Below, in pieces: positions 1-9,900 of a DNA stretch of 47,944 nt. The DNA lies in NCBI GenBank assembly GCA_964435595.1, contig CAYSZV010000017.1:1-47944 (forward strand), given 5' to 3'. Origin of the DNA: Izemoplasma sp964435595. GTDB lineage: Bacteria > Bacillota_I > Bacilli_A > Izemoplasmatales > Izemoplasmataceae. Every line of letters begins with the position of its first letter. Position 1 is the first letter of the stretch. The notes beneath the pieces were generated by a model. It saw only the letters and a list, made by a program, of their open reading frames with translations. It had not been told where the DNA came from and ran no database searches. The position numbers and the translations under genes are program-made.

Positions 1-35
1 CCAAAGTTGTTTAGCATCATATATCTATTATTCAA
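1..35 (-). CDS. Start of an unidentified gene, cut by the window edge (TTG start)
   Basis: Read on the minus strand, a strong ribosome binding site (AAAGGAGGG, about 42-50) is followed after six bases by TTG and an open frame MNNRYMMLNNF that runs off the window. An ATG further in lies about 20 bases from the binding site, which is too far, so TTG is the better start. It follows the 151-residue gene by 13 bases and probably shares its transcript. Only 11 codons are visible, so no function can be given. Confidence 0.45.
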   Translation of the reverse strand, partial: MNNRYMMLNNF

Positions 36-48
36 ATTTATCCCTCCT

Positions 49-504
49 TTATTTAATTAACTTTTCGCATTTATATTTTACTACAATTAGTGAAGCACTG
101 TCTTTTTTGTCTATTTTAACTTCATTGTTCAAGAAGTCTATTGCAGATAATACTTGTTTATATGTAATATTATTTTCTGATACATATCTAACAACATAAT
201 CCAAATTAGGTAATGTATTTAAAAGTTCTCTAATTTCTTGCTTCTCAGTTTCAGACAATACATCAATAGAATCTATTACTTCATTAAAAGATTCTCTTTC
301 CTCAGATGAAATAACTTGGTCTTTAGAATAAATATATATCAATAGGACCAAAGACAACTTAAACGAAACTATACCAGGCCCATACACCTGATTCAGTGTT
401 CCTTCAGGTTCGTCTTTCTTGATACGATAGTGGTCTAACCCTCTATCCTTTGCCGTCAACACATTGCGCATCAAATAAATGTGACTTTTTCTGCCAATAC
501 TCAT
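49..504 (-). CDS. Hypothetical protein, paralogue of the next gene upstream
   Basis: A 151-residue cytoplasmic protein with no signal peptide. I do not recognise its family with certainty. A helix-rich core (about residues 47-140) has a hydrophobic helix, then a short acidic loop (SKDQVISSEERESF), then further helices. This layout resembles one TerB-like repeat and lines up with the neighbouring 165-residue protein: both have KL(S/A) followed by a hydrophobic run, an acidic loop, N/AI(D)SI, and a late D-SASL/D-SGRLL segment. The start is supported by AAAGGGGAG upstream. The gene follows its paralogue at 51 bases and precedes another gene at the window edge, so the three probably form one operon. 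The role is unknown. Confidence 0.7.
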   Translation of the reverse strand: MSIGRKSHIYLMRNVLTAKDRGLDHYRIKKDEPEGTLNQVYGPGIVSFKLSLVLLIYIYSKDQVISSEERESFNEVIDSIDVLSETEKQEIRELLNTLPNLDYVVRYVSENNITYKQVLSAIDFLNNEVKIDKKDSASLIVVKYKCEKLIK

Positions 505-555
505 AAATTCTCCCCTTTCAAAGAATAATATTTTTGTTACGATTATTTCTTTGCT

Positions 556-1053
556 TTATTTGAATGTTTTTTTGCATATCGTATTATAATGCTTTGTAAA
601 AAGCAACAATCTGCCTGAATCATTTCCATATAATTTAACATCACTCTTCAAATACTCAATTGCCATTTTTACCACACCATCTGATAACTCATTTCTTGTA
701 ATATAATCAAATACAAACTTCTCACTTATTTCTGCATTAATTAATTTCAATAAATCCTCTTTATCTCTTAAAGAAAATTCAGCAATTGAATTGATTGCTT
801 TCGAAAATAGTTTTTTCTCAATGAAATCAACTTTTTGATCATCGATATAAAACAGATGAGCCAAAATCACTATTGCTAATTTTAGTGTCTTCACTCCACC
901 ATCAAACTCAAACAATGCCCTTCCATTCAACATTCTGTCTGTAGAATTTTGAAATCTCATATAGTTATTTCTAACAATATTGATTTCCCTCTTGGTGTCA
1001 TTATAACGCATTCCTTGTCTTCTTTCTTCCTTTAAATGATTATCTCTAGACAT
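556..1053 (-). CDS. Hypothetical protein, paralogue of the downstream gene
   Basis: A 165-residue soluble protein. The basic, charged N-terminus (about 40 residues) differs from that of its paralogue. The C-terminal 110 residues share its pattern: KLAIVILAHLF, an acidic loop with DDQKVD, a KAINSI helix, and a DSGRLLLF segment near the end. The pattern is loosely TerB-like; this is inference from helix layout, not from a clear motif. GGGGAGTGAG upstream supports the start. It is the first gene of a minus-strand cluster and is divergent from the TerB/DUF1232 gene across a 114-base shared promoter region. Confidence 0.7.
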   Translation of the reverse strand: MSRDNHLKEERRQGMRYNDTKREINIVRNNYMRFQNSTDRMLNGRALFEFDGGVKTLKLAIVILAHLFYIDDQKVDFIEKKLFSKAINSIAEFSLRDKEDLLKLINAEISEKFVFDYITRNELSDGVVKMAIEYLKSDVKLYGNDSGRLLLFTKHYNTICKKTFK

Positions 1054-1111
1054 AATCTCACTCCCCTTATATACTAGTATAGTATAAAAAAGTCATGTGA
1101 TAAAGACATAA

Positions 1112-1140
1112 ATGTCACTTTCCCATTAATGTGATATAAT
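1112..1140 (+). promoter_or_regulatory. Sigma-A promoter for the TerB-like/DUF1232 gene
   Basis: ATGTCA (1112-1117), a 17-base spacer and a perfect TATAAT (1135-1140) sit 27 bases before the ATG, with AAGGAGGT at 1154-1161. The -35 matches 4 of 6 consensus bases. Confidence 0.6.
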
Positions 1141-1167
1141 AGAATAAATACATAAGGAGGTCTCATT

Positions 1168-1902
1168 ATGTTTCAAGCCAATCTAGATCAACAACAAAAA
1201 GAAGTGTTATTTGAACTACTTAAATTACTCGCAGAAGTAGACGGAAAAATCACATTTAATGAAATGGAACTTATCAAGAAGTGGAAAAAGATTTATGGAC
1301 ATACTAAATATCAATATCAAGAGTATTCCGAAGAACGAATCAAGAGCTTCTTTATGGATTTTAGCGAAGAAGATAAAGTCAGCATTCTAACACATGGAAT
1401 TCTACTTGCAATGGTAGATGATGATTTTTCAAGAAATCAAAAATCGATCATCAAATCCTTCTTTGATATGTTATCACCAGAAAGTGTAGAACACATTCAA
1501 GAACTTATTGATTCATATGGTGCATACGATTTTAATGTAAAAGAATTTGTCTTCAATGATAAAGATGATAATGTCATCAAGCATGAAGCAATCAAACTAA
1601 TGAATAAATTCAGTAGAAAACGCAAAGCCAAAGATATCGATGAAAAGAAACTATTTAATATGAACAAAGGTCCTGTTAAAAAAGTGTGGGGACAAGTTTT
1701 AAATCTTTGGAATGTATTAAGTGACCCGAAAGTTGATTTATCAGTTAAAGCAATCGCAGTAGGGGCACTCGCATACCTCATCTTACCAGTTGATGTTATT
1801 CCTGATTTTATACCCTTTGCAGGTCTTACAGATGATGTTGGTGTCATTATGTATGCTATATCTCAAATTGCAAAATACAATAAGAAAAGCAATCTCAAGT
1901 AA
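1168..1902 (+). CDS. TerB-like N-terminal domain fused to a DUF1232 (YkvA-type) domain
   Basis: A 244-residue protein. Residues about 10-105 carry two TerB-like helical segments: LAEVDGKITFNEMELIKKW and a later AMVDDDFSRNQKSIIKSFF, each an acidic loop followed by a helix. Residues about 185-240 match the DUF1232/YkvA pattern, with LILPVDVIPDFIPFAGLTDD, the hallmark P-D-x-I-P-D segment inside a hydrophobic region. DUF1232 is usually a small membrane-associated protein of unknown function; TerB domains are linked to envelope and metal stress and bind metal through acidic residues. The start has an excellent ribosome binding site. It is transcribed away from two paralogous small genes that may carry a related fold. 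The cellular role is unknown. Confidence 0.85.
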   Translation: MFQANLDQQQKEVLFELLKLLAEVDGKITFNEMELIKKWKKIYGHTKYQYQEYSEERIKSFFMDFSEEDKVSILTHGILLAMVDDDFSRNQKSIIKSFFDMLSPESVEHIQELIDSYGAYDFNVKEFVFNDKDDNVIKHEAIKLMNKFSRKRKAKDIDEKKLFNMNKGPVKKVWGQVLNLWNVLSDPKVDLSVKAIAVGALAYLILPVDVIPDFIPFAGLTDDVGVIMYAISQIAKYNKKSNLK

Positions 1903-1905
1903 ATG

Positions 1906-1944
1906 AAAAGAACTAAATCTCATTGAAGATCTAGTTCTTTTTTT
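1906..1944 (+). terminator. Rho-independent terminator after the DUF1232 gene
   Basis: AAGAACTA and TAGTTCTT form a stem directly followed by a T run, starting a few bases after the stop codon. The next gene on the other strand ends just beyond it. Confidence 0.8.
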
Positions 1945-1958
1945 AATAATTTTATTGA

Positions 1959-4900
1959 TTATGATTTATCAAATATAAATTTCTTAGCAAGAAATGCACC
2001 TGCACCGATCAACATCAGTCCACCAATAACTAGTACATAAACCAATACACTTGTTCCATCTTCAATGGTAAAAGTAGTTGTAGTAATATTTCCAGAAGCA
2101 TCTGTCACAACCAAAGTATATTCTCCAGATTCAGAGACCATTGATCCACTTTCAAACACTTCTCCATTCAATGTTCCAGTTCCTTCGTTAAATGTAATTG
2201 TTACTTCGGTACCTTTTTCATACATTTTATCAGCAATGACTCCCGAAACAACAGGATCTGTTGTATCTTGTACAATCACAGTTCTTTGTACAGTAAGTGC
2301 AATGTTACCTTCTGTATCCTCCGCATCATACTCTATAATATATGTTCCAGGTGTGCTTGTATCAACTGTATCTCCAGATACAGTCGCATCTCCAGATAAT
2401 CCACTATTATCAGTAAATAATGCACCTAATTCTGTATATGAATCTCCTTGTTCAATATAAACAGTGTCATTACCATATAAGGTAATTACTGGAGAGGTAG
2501 TATCAACAACTTCTACTACAATCGTCCCTATTTTCTCGTTCATCGAAGCATCTACAGCTCTAAGCGTTACACTATACGTTCCAATAGTGTCATATAACAC
2601 TGTATCCTCTATCACTTCTAATGTCACAGGTGTATCTGAGTTATCCTCAATGTCAAACAGATGAGTTGTGTAATCATACGTGGTATCCCCTATTTCAACA
2701 ATAGCTAAAATACTTATGCTAAATGTTGGTGCTTCAAAATCATATAATGTTGTGGATGTAGAATTCATACCTTCCACATCAATTGAATTACCCTGTATGA
2801 ATGATATCGATTCTAAAACAATATCAAATGTTTGATCAATCACTCCAACATTATGTATCATCACATCAATCCTACCATTAGAAACAGTTAATACGTCTGA
2901 TAGGTATTCAACTCCATTTATTGTTATACTGTATAACTGATTTCCAATATCATATGTTGGAAATACTGATACAGGAATAAAATCATTATAATACTCATTT
3001 GTATAAGGTGAATAAACACGTTCTATTTGGTTCATATTTAACAATCTAACCGGTACTAAATCATAATGAGCTTCTCCACTAGGTCCGATTCTTTTGTCTC
3101 CCCATCGATATAATTCAAACGTATCAGAAATAGCAATAACACTTTGTTTTCCAAGTCCTAATTTTACTATATTCTCACCATCAAAGAAGGTATCTGCGGC
3201 TGTCGGAATATATCGATGAGTTCTATCGCCAAGACCAAGTTGAGCATACGAATTGTTTCCCCACGTATACAAATTACCTGAACTAGTAATGGCAGTACTA
3301 TAGACAAATCCTAATTGTACACTAGCAATTGTTTCTCCTCCAAAATTACTTGCTGGCACTTCAGTAGGAGTTGAAGAACTTACTTGTGTACCGTCTCCTA
3401 ATTGTCCATTGTTATTGAGTCCCCATGTATATAATTTTCCTGAACTAGTTATAACAGCAGCATGCGAGTATCCAGCGCTAATATCTGTAATCGTTTCTCC
3501 TCCAAATACAGCCAAATCCATTTCAATTGGTGTTGCAATAGGAGTAGTTGATATAGATCCATTTCCTAATTGTCCACTATTATTATATCCCCATGTAAAA
3601 TATCTTCCATCACTTGTTAGAGCAGTAGAAAAATATAGTCCAAATTCTATCTTTGTGATTGTTTCATCTACAGCAAGACCAAAACTACTTGTAACATCAG
3701 TTGGCACACTCTTAGAAACTGTCGTTCCATCACCCATTTGCCCAAGACCGTTATTTCCCCAGGTATATAATGTGTCAGTTGATGTGATTGCTGAAACAAC
3801 GTCACCATATGACGAGATATACTCAACAGGTTCAGAATTAAATAAGGTGGTATCTAGTTCAACTGGAACAAGTGAAGATGTTGTTGTTCCATCACCCAAT
3901 TGTCCAAACTCATTGTCTCCCCATGTATATACTGTTCCAGTATTAGTTAGAATCACCACATGCTCTTCTCCACATTCAGCAGCTAGTACTTTTTCGCCAA
4001 CATCAAGGTTCAAACTACTTGTTATATCAATAGGAATACTAGAATTAATTGTTGTTCCATTTCCTAATTGTCCTTCATCATTTAATCCCCAAGTAAACAC
4101 TCGTCCATATGACGTTACTACAACATAATTGAAGTATCCCATCGCAACATCATATATGGTCTCATCTTCTGCAAGAGAAAATTGATTCACTATAGTGATA
4201 TTAAATTTTTGATTTATATTAACTGGTAGAGCACTATCCATCGTTACCCCATTACCAATCTGACCATCTCCGTTATATCCCCAAGCATATAAATTATTTA
4301 ATGATGTTAATACAGCAGTATTGTATGCTCCTGCACTAATATCGATCACGTCCTCAGTTTCTTCCAAGCCCAAAAACAATGTCATGTCAAATGGAACAAA
4401 CTGTGTATCGTTAGTCGGTGTTCCCAATTGGTAATCATTATTGTATCCCCATCCAAACACTCTGTTTTTGTTGGTTCGTGCGACAAAGAAATCCTGTCCA
4501 TAATCCACTTGAGCGATATATTCATCTTCTGAGAAACCAAACCTTGAGGTGATGCGTACTGGTGACAATCTATTGCCAACAGAACCATCTCCTAGCTCAC
4601 CATTCTCATAATTACCCCAAGTAAAAATATTGCCATTTGATGTCAACGCTAAACTAACATAATTACCTGCAACGATTTCAGTTATTGTCTCTGTTGAATC
4701 TAAAACAAACTGAGTTGAAATATCAAGTGGAATAGAACTTCTTGTCGTTGATCCATCCCCCAATGCTCCTGCATCGTTTGCTCCCCAAGTAAATACTTTT
4801 CCCTCAGAGCTTAAAGCCATAGTATGTTCTAGGCCAAGACTCATCTTCACTATTGTTTCATTCATATCTAAAACAAAAGTACTAGTGATATTTGTAGGGA

Positions 4901-5486
4901 ATTCAAAATAATCATCAGACCCATCGTTAATCTTTCCGTTTTCATTATCTCCCCACATGAAGACTTCACCTAAACTTGATATTGCAGCACAATGGTATGC
5001 TCCAATTGCAATATCAATAATTTTATCTTCTGGTGAGAGTACAAAATTATCTGTAATATCTATTGGAAGCAATTCATTAACAAATGTCCCATTCCCTATT
5101 TGTCCATAATCATTATCTCCCCAAGCAAACACTCTTCCCTCAGAAGATAAGGCAGTAGTATGACTTTCACCAAAATCAATCTTAATAATTTGTTCTTCCT
5201 CTTCAAGATTAAAGTTTTGAGTGATTTCCACCGGTAACAGTCTTCGTTCTTTGGTTCCATCTCCGATATCTCCATAGTAGTTTGCTCCCCACATGAATAC
5301 TCTTCCGTCAGTTGAAATGATGCTACCAACATCATATCCATATTCCACATTAGCTATTTCTATTTCTTCATAATATTCATATGCTTCTGTTGTTGCTTCA
5401 AGCATATCTGCTTGTACAGGATTCCCTGTCAAAAAAACACTCAGAAAAAATGTGAGTGACAAAATTAAAACCAATCCTTTTCTCAT
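1959..5486 (-). CDS. Large exported RCC1-repeat protein with C-terminal membrane anchor
   Basis: An 1175-residue protein. Residues 1-26 are a signal peptide (MRKGLVL.. to VQA). About residues 45-790 hold 14 RCC1-type repeats, each with a (V/L)(F/Y)xWGxNxxGQLGDG core, which fits two seven-bladed propellers. The spacer between repeats 7 and 8 is longer than the others (INQKFNITIVNQFSLAEDE), as expected at a domain boundary. About residues 960-1110 contain DUF5011/Ig-like modules (DTTSPVITLYGND). The end is a transmembrane helix followed by KK and a short tail, so it should stand on the outer face anchored in the membrane; no LPXTG is present. AAGGAG (5495-5500) supports the start. RCC1 propellers usually bind proteins; the ligand here is unknown. 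Confidence 0.9.
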   Translation of the reverse strand: MRKGLVLILSLTFFLSVFLTGNPVQADMLEATTEAYEYYEEIEIANVEYGYDVGSIISTDGRVFMWGANYYGDIGDGTKERRLLPVEITQNFNLEEEEQIIKIDFGESHTTALSSEGRVFAWGDNDYGQIGNGTFVNELLPIDITDNFVLSPEDKIIDIAIGAYHCAAISSLGEVFMWGDNENGKINDGSDDYFEFPTNITSTFVLDMNETIVKMSLGLEHTMALSSEGKVFTWGANDAGALGDGSTTRSSIPLDISTQFVLDSTETITEIVAGNYVSLALTSNGNIFTWGNYENGELGDGSVGNRLSPVRITSRFGFSEDEYIAQVDYGQDFFVARTNKNRVFGWGYNNDYQLGTPTNDTQFVPFDMTLFLGLEETEDVIDISAGAYNTAVLTSLNNLYAWGYNGDGQIGNGVTMDSALPVNINQKFNITIVNQFSLAEDETIYDVAMGYFNYVVVTSYGRVFTWGLNDEGQLGNGTTINSSIPIDITSSLNLDVGEKVLAAECGEEHVVILTNTGTVYTWGDNEFGQLGDGTTTSSLVPVELDTTLFNSEPVEYISSYGDVVSAITSTDTLYTWGNNGLGQMGDGTTVSKSVPTDVTSSFGLAVDETITKIEFGLYFSTALTSDGRYFTWGYNNSGQLGNGSISTTPIATPIEMDLAVFGGETITDISAGYSHAAVITSSGKLYTWGLNNNGQLGDGTQVSSSTPTEVPASNFGGETIASVQLGFVYSTAITSSGNLYTWGNNSYAQLGLGDRTHRYIPTAADTFFDGENIVKLGLGKQSVIAISDTFELYRWGDKRIGPSGEAHYDLVPVRLLNMNQIERVYSPYTNEYYNDFIPVSVFPTYDIGNQLYSITINGVEYLSDVLTVSNGRIDVMIHNVGVIDQTFDIVLESISFIQGNSIDVEGMNSTSTTLYDFEAPTFSISILAIVEIGDTTYDYTTHLFDIEDNSDTPVTLEVIEDTVLYDTIGTYSVTLRAVDASMNEKIGTIVVEVVDTTSPVITLYGNDTVYIEQGDSYTELGALFTDNSGLSGDATVSGDTVDTSTPGTYIIEYDAEDTEGNIALTVQRTVIVQDTTDPVVSGVIADKMYEKGTEVTITFNEGTGTLNGEVFESGSMVSESGEYTLVVTDASGNITTTTFTIEDGTSVLVYVLVIGGLMLIGAGAFLAKKFIFDKS

Positions 5487-5655
5487 AATCCCAACTCCTT
5501 CATATTCATATTAATATAATCTCTAGTAAATAAAAATCGTATCATAGTATAATTATAACATATCATTTTTATTAACAAATAGCGAAAAATTAAATATCAT
5601 TTTAAAAGGTAATAACCTAGTCATATTTGTCATATCCTAATATGTATTTAAATGG

Positions 5656-5661
5656 TATAAT
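5656..5661 (+). promoter_or_regulatory. Extended -10 promoter element of the lipoprotein gene
   Basis: TATAAT preceded by TGG (extended -10), 22 bases before the ATG. There is no good -35 at 17 bases (TTGTCA at 5627-5632 is too far), so recognition would rest on the extended -10. Confidence 0.5.
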
Positions 5662-5683
5662 ACTCGAGAAGGGGTGATGTATT

Positions 5684-6940
5684 ATGCGAAAAACATCTTT
5701 ATTGTTATTGGTTATATTCGTTGCTATACTTAGTTCTTGTACACCTGAAATAGATCCTGTTGAAACTATCATAAATGAATCAGAAGATACCAAACAAGAT
5801 ATTATTAATATACTTCGTTTGTATTTAGCAGAGACAAGAGAGTTAACGGTAGAGAACACAAATACTACAGATAGTGATTTCACTATCACTTTTCCTTTTT
5901 ATAAAGATGATTTATCTCATACTTATCAAAGGAACGCTTATATGTCGGTTATTAACGAAAATGACACACGGTTATATCAGATACTTGAAACAATGAAAGA
6001 TGATTTGGATAAAACAGAACAATATCAAGAAGATACATGGAAAGAAATAACAAACTCTTCTGAGATGAGGATTATTCAATATAGATTGTTCATCAATAAT
6101 CGAAATCTAGTCTTCCAATATTATTATATTGGTAATGAAAATAATATAATTGGCATCTATGGTAATATGTCGGATGAAAATCAAAGATTAGAATACACCA
6201 TCAATACAATGGAATATTTCTACCAAGACGACCAATTCAATAAAGCGTCACAATTTCATTACAAAGAAGGTGACATACAATATGAAAAAACCATATATCA
6301 CCGCCCAGGTGGCTTTGATGAAATCACATATACCGAATACGATTATGACAATGGAAGATATAAAAAAATATATTTATATGATGGTGAAGGCGAGCCCGTC
6401 GTTAAGAGTGTAGAAGAATATAATGATGATACCAAACTGTATACAGAAATCACTTTGAGACACGATGATGTACAAAGCACAAGCATTATCCAGTATGATG
6501 AGAACAATCAAATCATTCATGAAACCAACAGAGAAGACGACTATTTCAACTTTGAATTCAATCTGTTGTATGTTGGTGGTTGGTATTCAATCAATAGATA
6601 CGGTTCAACAAATTACCTATTTAAAGAAACAGGGCAGTTGATTGTTTTATCAAAAAGTATTATAGTTAATGTCAAGCCAGAAGGTGGCATTTACCTAACT
6701 GGATACTTTCACAATATCGATTCAACAACTGGCTTTGAAGTTGATAACACCGAATTATATCTGCCTTTAAACTATGAGGATGTTTTAGAGATTGAAGATG
6801 AGCTCATGTTAAACCTAGACAATGTCGTCAATGAAGCTATAGAAGCAAACAATTTCATTGATGATAAACTAACTGATAGTATACTTTCAATCCTCTATAC
6901 AGAAGAATTCTATGGAATGTCAAAAGACTTACTTGAATAA
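5684..6940 (+). CDS. Putative lipoprotein of unknown function
   Basis: A 418-residue protein. The N-terminus MRKTSLLLLVIFVAILSSC is a lipoprotein signal peptide with an L-S-S-C lipobox, so Cys19 should be lipid-modified and the rest exposed outside the membrane. The middle third is rich in Tyr, Asp, Glu and Asn with regularly spaced short strands (for example YTEYDYDNGRYKKIYLYDGE), resembling the beta-strand repeats of MORN/YD-type proteins, but I cannot assign a family. GGGG upstream acts as ribosome binding site. It lies between two very large exported proteins, divergent from one and convergent with the other, suggesting a cell-surface locus. Confidence 0.8.
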   Translation: MRKTSLLLLVIFVAILSSCTPEIDPVETIINESEDTKQDIINILRLYLAETRELTVENTNTTDSDFTITFPFYKDDLSHTYQRNAYMSVINENDTRLYQILETMKDDLDKTEQYQEDTWKEITNSSEMRIIQYRLFINNRNLVFQYYYIGNENNIIGIYGNMSDENQRLEYTINTMEYFYQDDQFNKASQFHYKEGDIQYEKTIYHRPGGFDEITYTEYDYDNGRYKKIYLYDGEGEPVVKSVEEYNDDTKLYTEITLRHDDVQSTSIIQYDENNQIIHETNREDDYFNFEFNLLYVGGWYSINRYGSTNYLFKETGQLIVLSKSIIVNVKPEGGIYLTGYFHNIDSTTGFEVDNTELYLPLNYEDVLEIEDELMLNLDNVVNEAIEANNFIDDKLTDSILSILYTEEFYGMSKDLLE

Positions 6941-6943
6941 TAC

Positions 6944-6972
6944 AAAAGCAATCCGTTTGGATTGCTTTTTTG
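6944..6972. terminator. Bidirectional terminator between convergent genes
   Basis: AAAGCAATCC-gttt-GGATTGCTTTTTT forms a perfect 10-bp stem with A and T tracts on both sides. It serves the lipoprotein gene on the plus strand and the 1554-residue protein gene on the minus strand. Confidence 0.9.
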
Positions 6973-6988
6973 TTGTAACTATGGGTTG

Positions 6989-9900
6989 CTATATTCTTAT
7001 TTTCTTGAAGTAGAGTAAAACAACTCCTCCACCAATAACAATGACACCACCTGATATCACACTAATAATGAGTCCGACATTACTTGGACTTTCATCTTCT
7101 ACACAGTCAATACCCTCTAAATGATATCCGTCTTGACAATTCTCGACTGGATCTATTTCTTGCTCGTTTATCGTTAAGATAATTTCTACTGCTTCAGAGG
7201 TATTTCCGTTAATGTCTGTAACGGAATAGGAAATCGTGTATACACCTTCTTCCGTATCATCAATTACCGGACTATAGGAAATATCACACAGCACTTCACC
7301 AAAGATTTCATCTGATCCAATACAAGTCGGTAAATCATAAGAATCTCCGATTGTAATTGTGATATTTTCGTAGCTGCTTAAGGTAACTGTTGGAATTGAT
7401 GTGTCGTCTAGAATTTCAAGTCTAATTACAATATCCTCAGCTTGATTACCATAGTCGTCGATTGCACTATAGGTGATTAAATATATTCCAGGATTATCAG
7501 TGATTTCACTTTCTCCTGTCACAATACATTCCATATCTTGTGTTTCAATATCCGTTGCGCTACAAGTTGGTAATGTGTATTCCATTCCTTCTGTAATCGT
7601 TATATCATCCGTATTTGAAAGTGTTATTAAAGGAACATTTAAATCATCATTCAAAACAATTGTACCTGTGAATTGTGTATTGAATAAACTAAATAGTGCA
7701 TAATCAATACTAGATTCTGTGATTGGAATTATGGCTTCAAAATATCCATCAACCACGCTTGCGTTGACATCATTTAAGGTAAGTGATGTCGCCCCATTCA
7801 CAAGTCCATTTACGTAATAGTAATCACCATTTTTAATGATTGATTCAATAAATACACCTGGAATAAAGTCAGTAATTCTAACGCTAAAATCAGCAGGACT
7901 ATGGTCTCCATTCGCATTATACATATCTACATGGATAGTATATATTCCATCATCAAAGTCATCCATTAATCCACTTTCTATAATCGCATTCAAATCAATT
8001 GATATTGCATTACCTGAAAACGAAAATACATCATCATTATAGAGTTGAATGAATACATTGATTTGATCTGTCGTATATTGAGAAGACAAAGTCATCAACT
8101 GAGAATAAAAAGCAAGATAGGTTGCATAATCTTGATACAAACTCATTTGTATCACAGGTAAATCAAATAAGATTTCTCCTTGTGGTCCTTGTATTTTAAT
8201 TCCAAATTCTTTGATTTCTTGATCAGGAGAAAACTCTAACTGAGAAAGTCCTGGCATACTATATACTTGATCTGGTACATTGATTGTTAGATATTCAATA
8301 TCAACTGTATCATCTTCTGGATCATACTCGTATTCCGTTGTTAAAACGATATCTTCGTTTACAACACCTGTATCTTGAACATATGTACCTGATTCAAGAT
8401 TCGCTGAAACTTGAATTTTATTATATTCTTTAAAGGTAATAGAAGAAGCATTGCTTTCAGTAATATATAAAACACTTCCATCTTGTACTAACATAATATT
8501 TTCTATCACTAGATACCCGTTGATTGGATCATACTCATCGGAAGCAACTTCAACAACTTCTTTGATTGTATTTATTACATATGTATACGGTTGTTCATAA
8601 ATAAGATTAGATAAATAATAATCTGCGCTTGCTTCTTGATCTAATGAAAGAGTAACTGTGATTGTACCACCATCAATGTTTCCGTTTGCGACTAAATCAG
8701 CACTTGTCATACTAATTGTTTCTACAATACCACTAGAATCAGTAAATATGATTTCATATCCAGTTGCATCTACCACATTGGTAAACTGAATTTCAGATAG
8801 ACCATCACCTATATAATCAGATGTGAGTAAGGTTGTTTGTGGTACTCCTTCTGGATTATCAATTACAAACATACTCGAATACACCATTTCACCTGGGAAA
8901 GTCTCATCTTCGCCATTTACCAATACAGGTTCTAATACAAATCGATAGCTTCCATCAGGTAAATAATCTGGAAGAAGCATGTCTAAGGTTCTTTCTAGCC
9001 CATTTTCAACAATCGCTTGTTCTGGAACATATATTTCAAATTCTTCTTCTAATTCATTGATATAATCTTCATACAACAAGTATTCTTCAACTACTTCATC
9101 TTGATCATTAACTTCTTGTAATGTTAGATGGTACTTCGTATTGTCTATGTCTTCATTCAGTTCCCACTCTAAGGTGGCAATATCTGAAGATACCGAAACA
9201 TCAAACAATTCCGCATTTGGAATTTGTGTGATTTCATATAGGTTTATTTCACTAATGACAGTATCACCCGTATCCACATCATAGTCTCCAATTAGTGGAC
9301 TATCAAGTTGAATATATAATTGTCTTGTAGTATCAGATATTTCATAGTCCATCGCATATAAGTAATCAGAATCGTATGTCATACTCTCTTCTGCGATTAA
9401 AACATCTTTTGTAGTTCCGTTTGGTAAGGTCACAGAAATATCATCTAAGTCTCCTGTATAGTCAATTACGATTGCTCCTTCGACAATATTATTGGATAAG
9501 GTAATTGTATTCAACATATATTCAGGACTTGAATAGTGTTCTAATCTGGTTGCTTCTGGGACCAAAATAATATAATTTCCAATCTTATCATAATAAGATG
9601 CAACACCATAATAGTCTATTTCATTGTTTAGACTATAGCTAGATTCAATTCCTTCTGGAGGAGATAAACTCGTAATGTTTCTTACAACATCTGCGTATTT
9701 GACATAGACACTTTTATATCCTAAGATAGGTACTTTTACACCAGCTTTAAAGCGACTTGTATTGGCAGACACCGATACACCAGCAAAGGTATATCCAAAG
9801 GCTTCAATGGATGCCTCTCCTTTTCCTCCAACATACGTCTTTGTTTCGCCATCTGATTTATATCTCTTCACTTTAAATGTCAATTCAACAATCAATTCAA

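Noticed and set aside
3409..4128. 239-codon plus-strand frame opposite the RCC1 gene
   Set aside because: It is the antisense of regular RCC1 repeats, has no binding site and low-complexity Ser/Pro/Val content; the repeats keep the frame open by chance.
2000..5486. DNA-level repeats of the RCC1 gene as tandem satellite
   Set aside because: The repeats are protein-level and diverged in bases; they belong to one coding frame.
5627..5661. TTGTCA at 5627 as the -35 of the lipoprotein gene
   Set aside because: Spacing to the -10 is 23 bases, too long for a sigma-A promoter.
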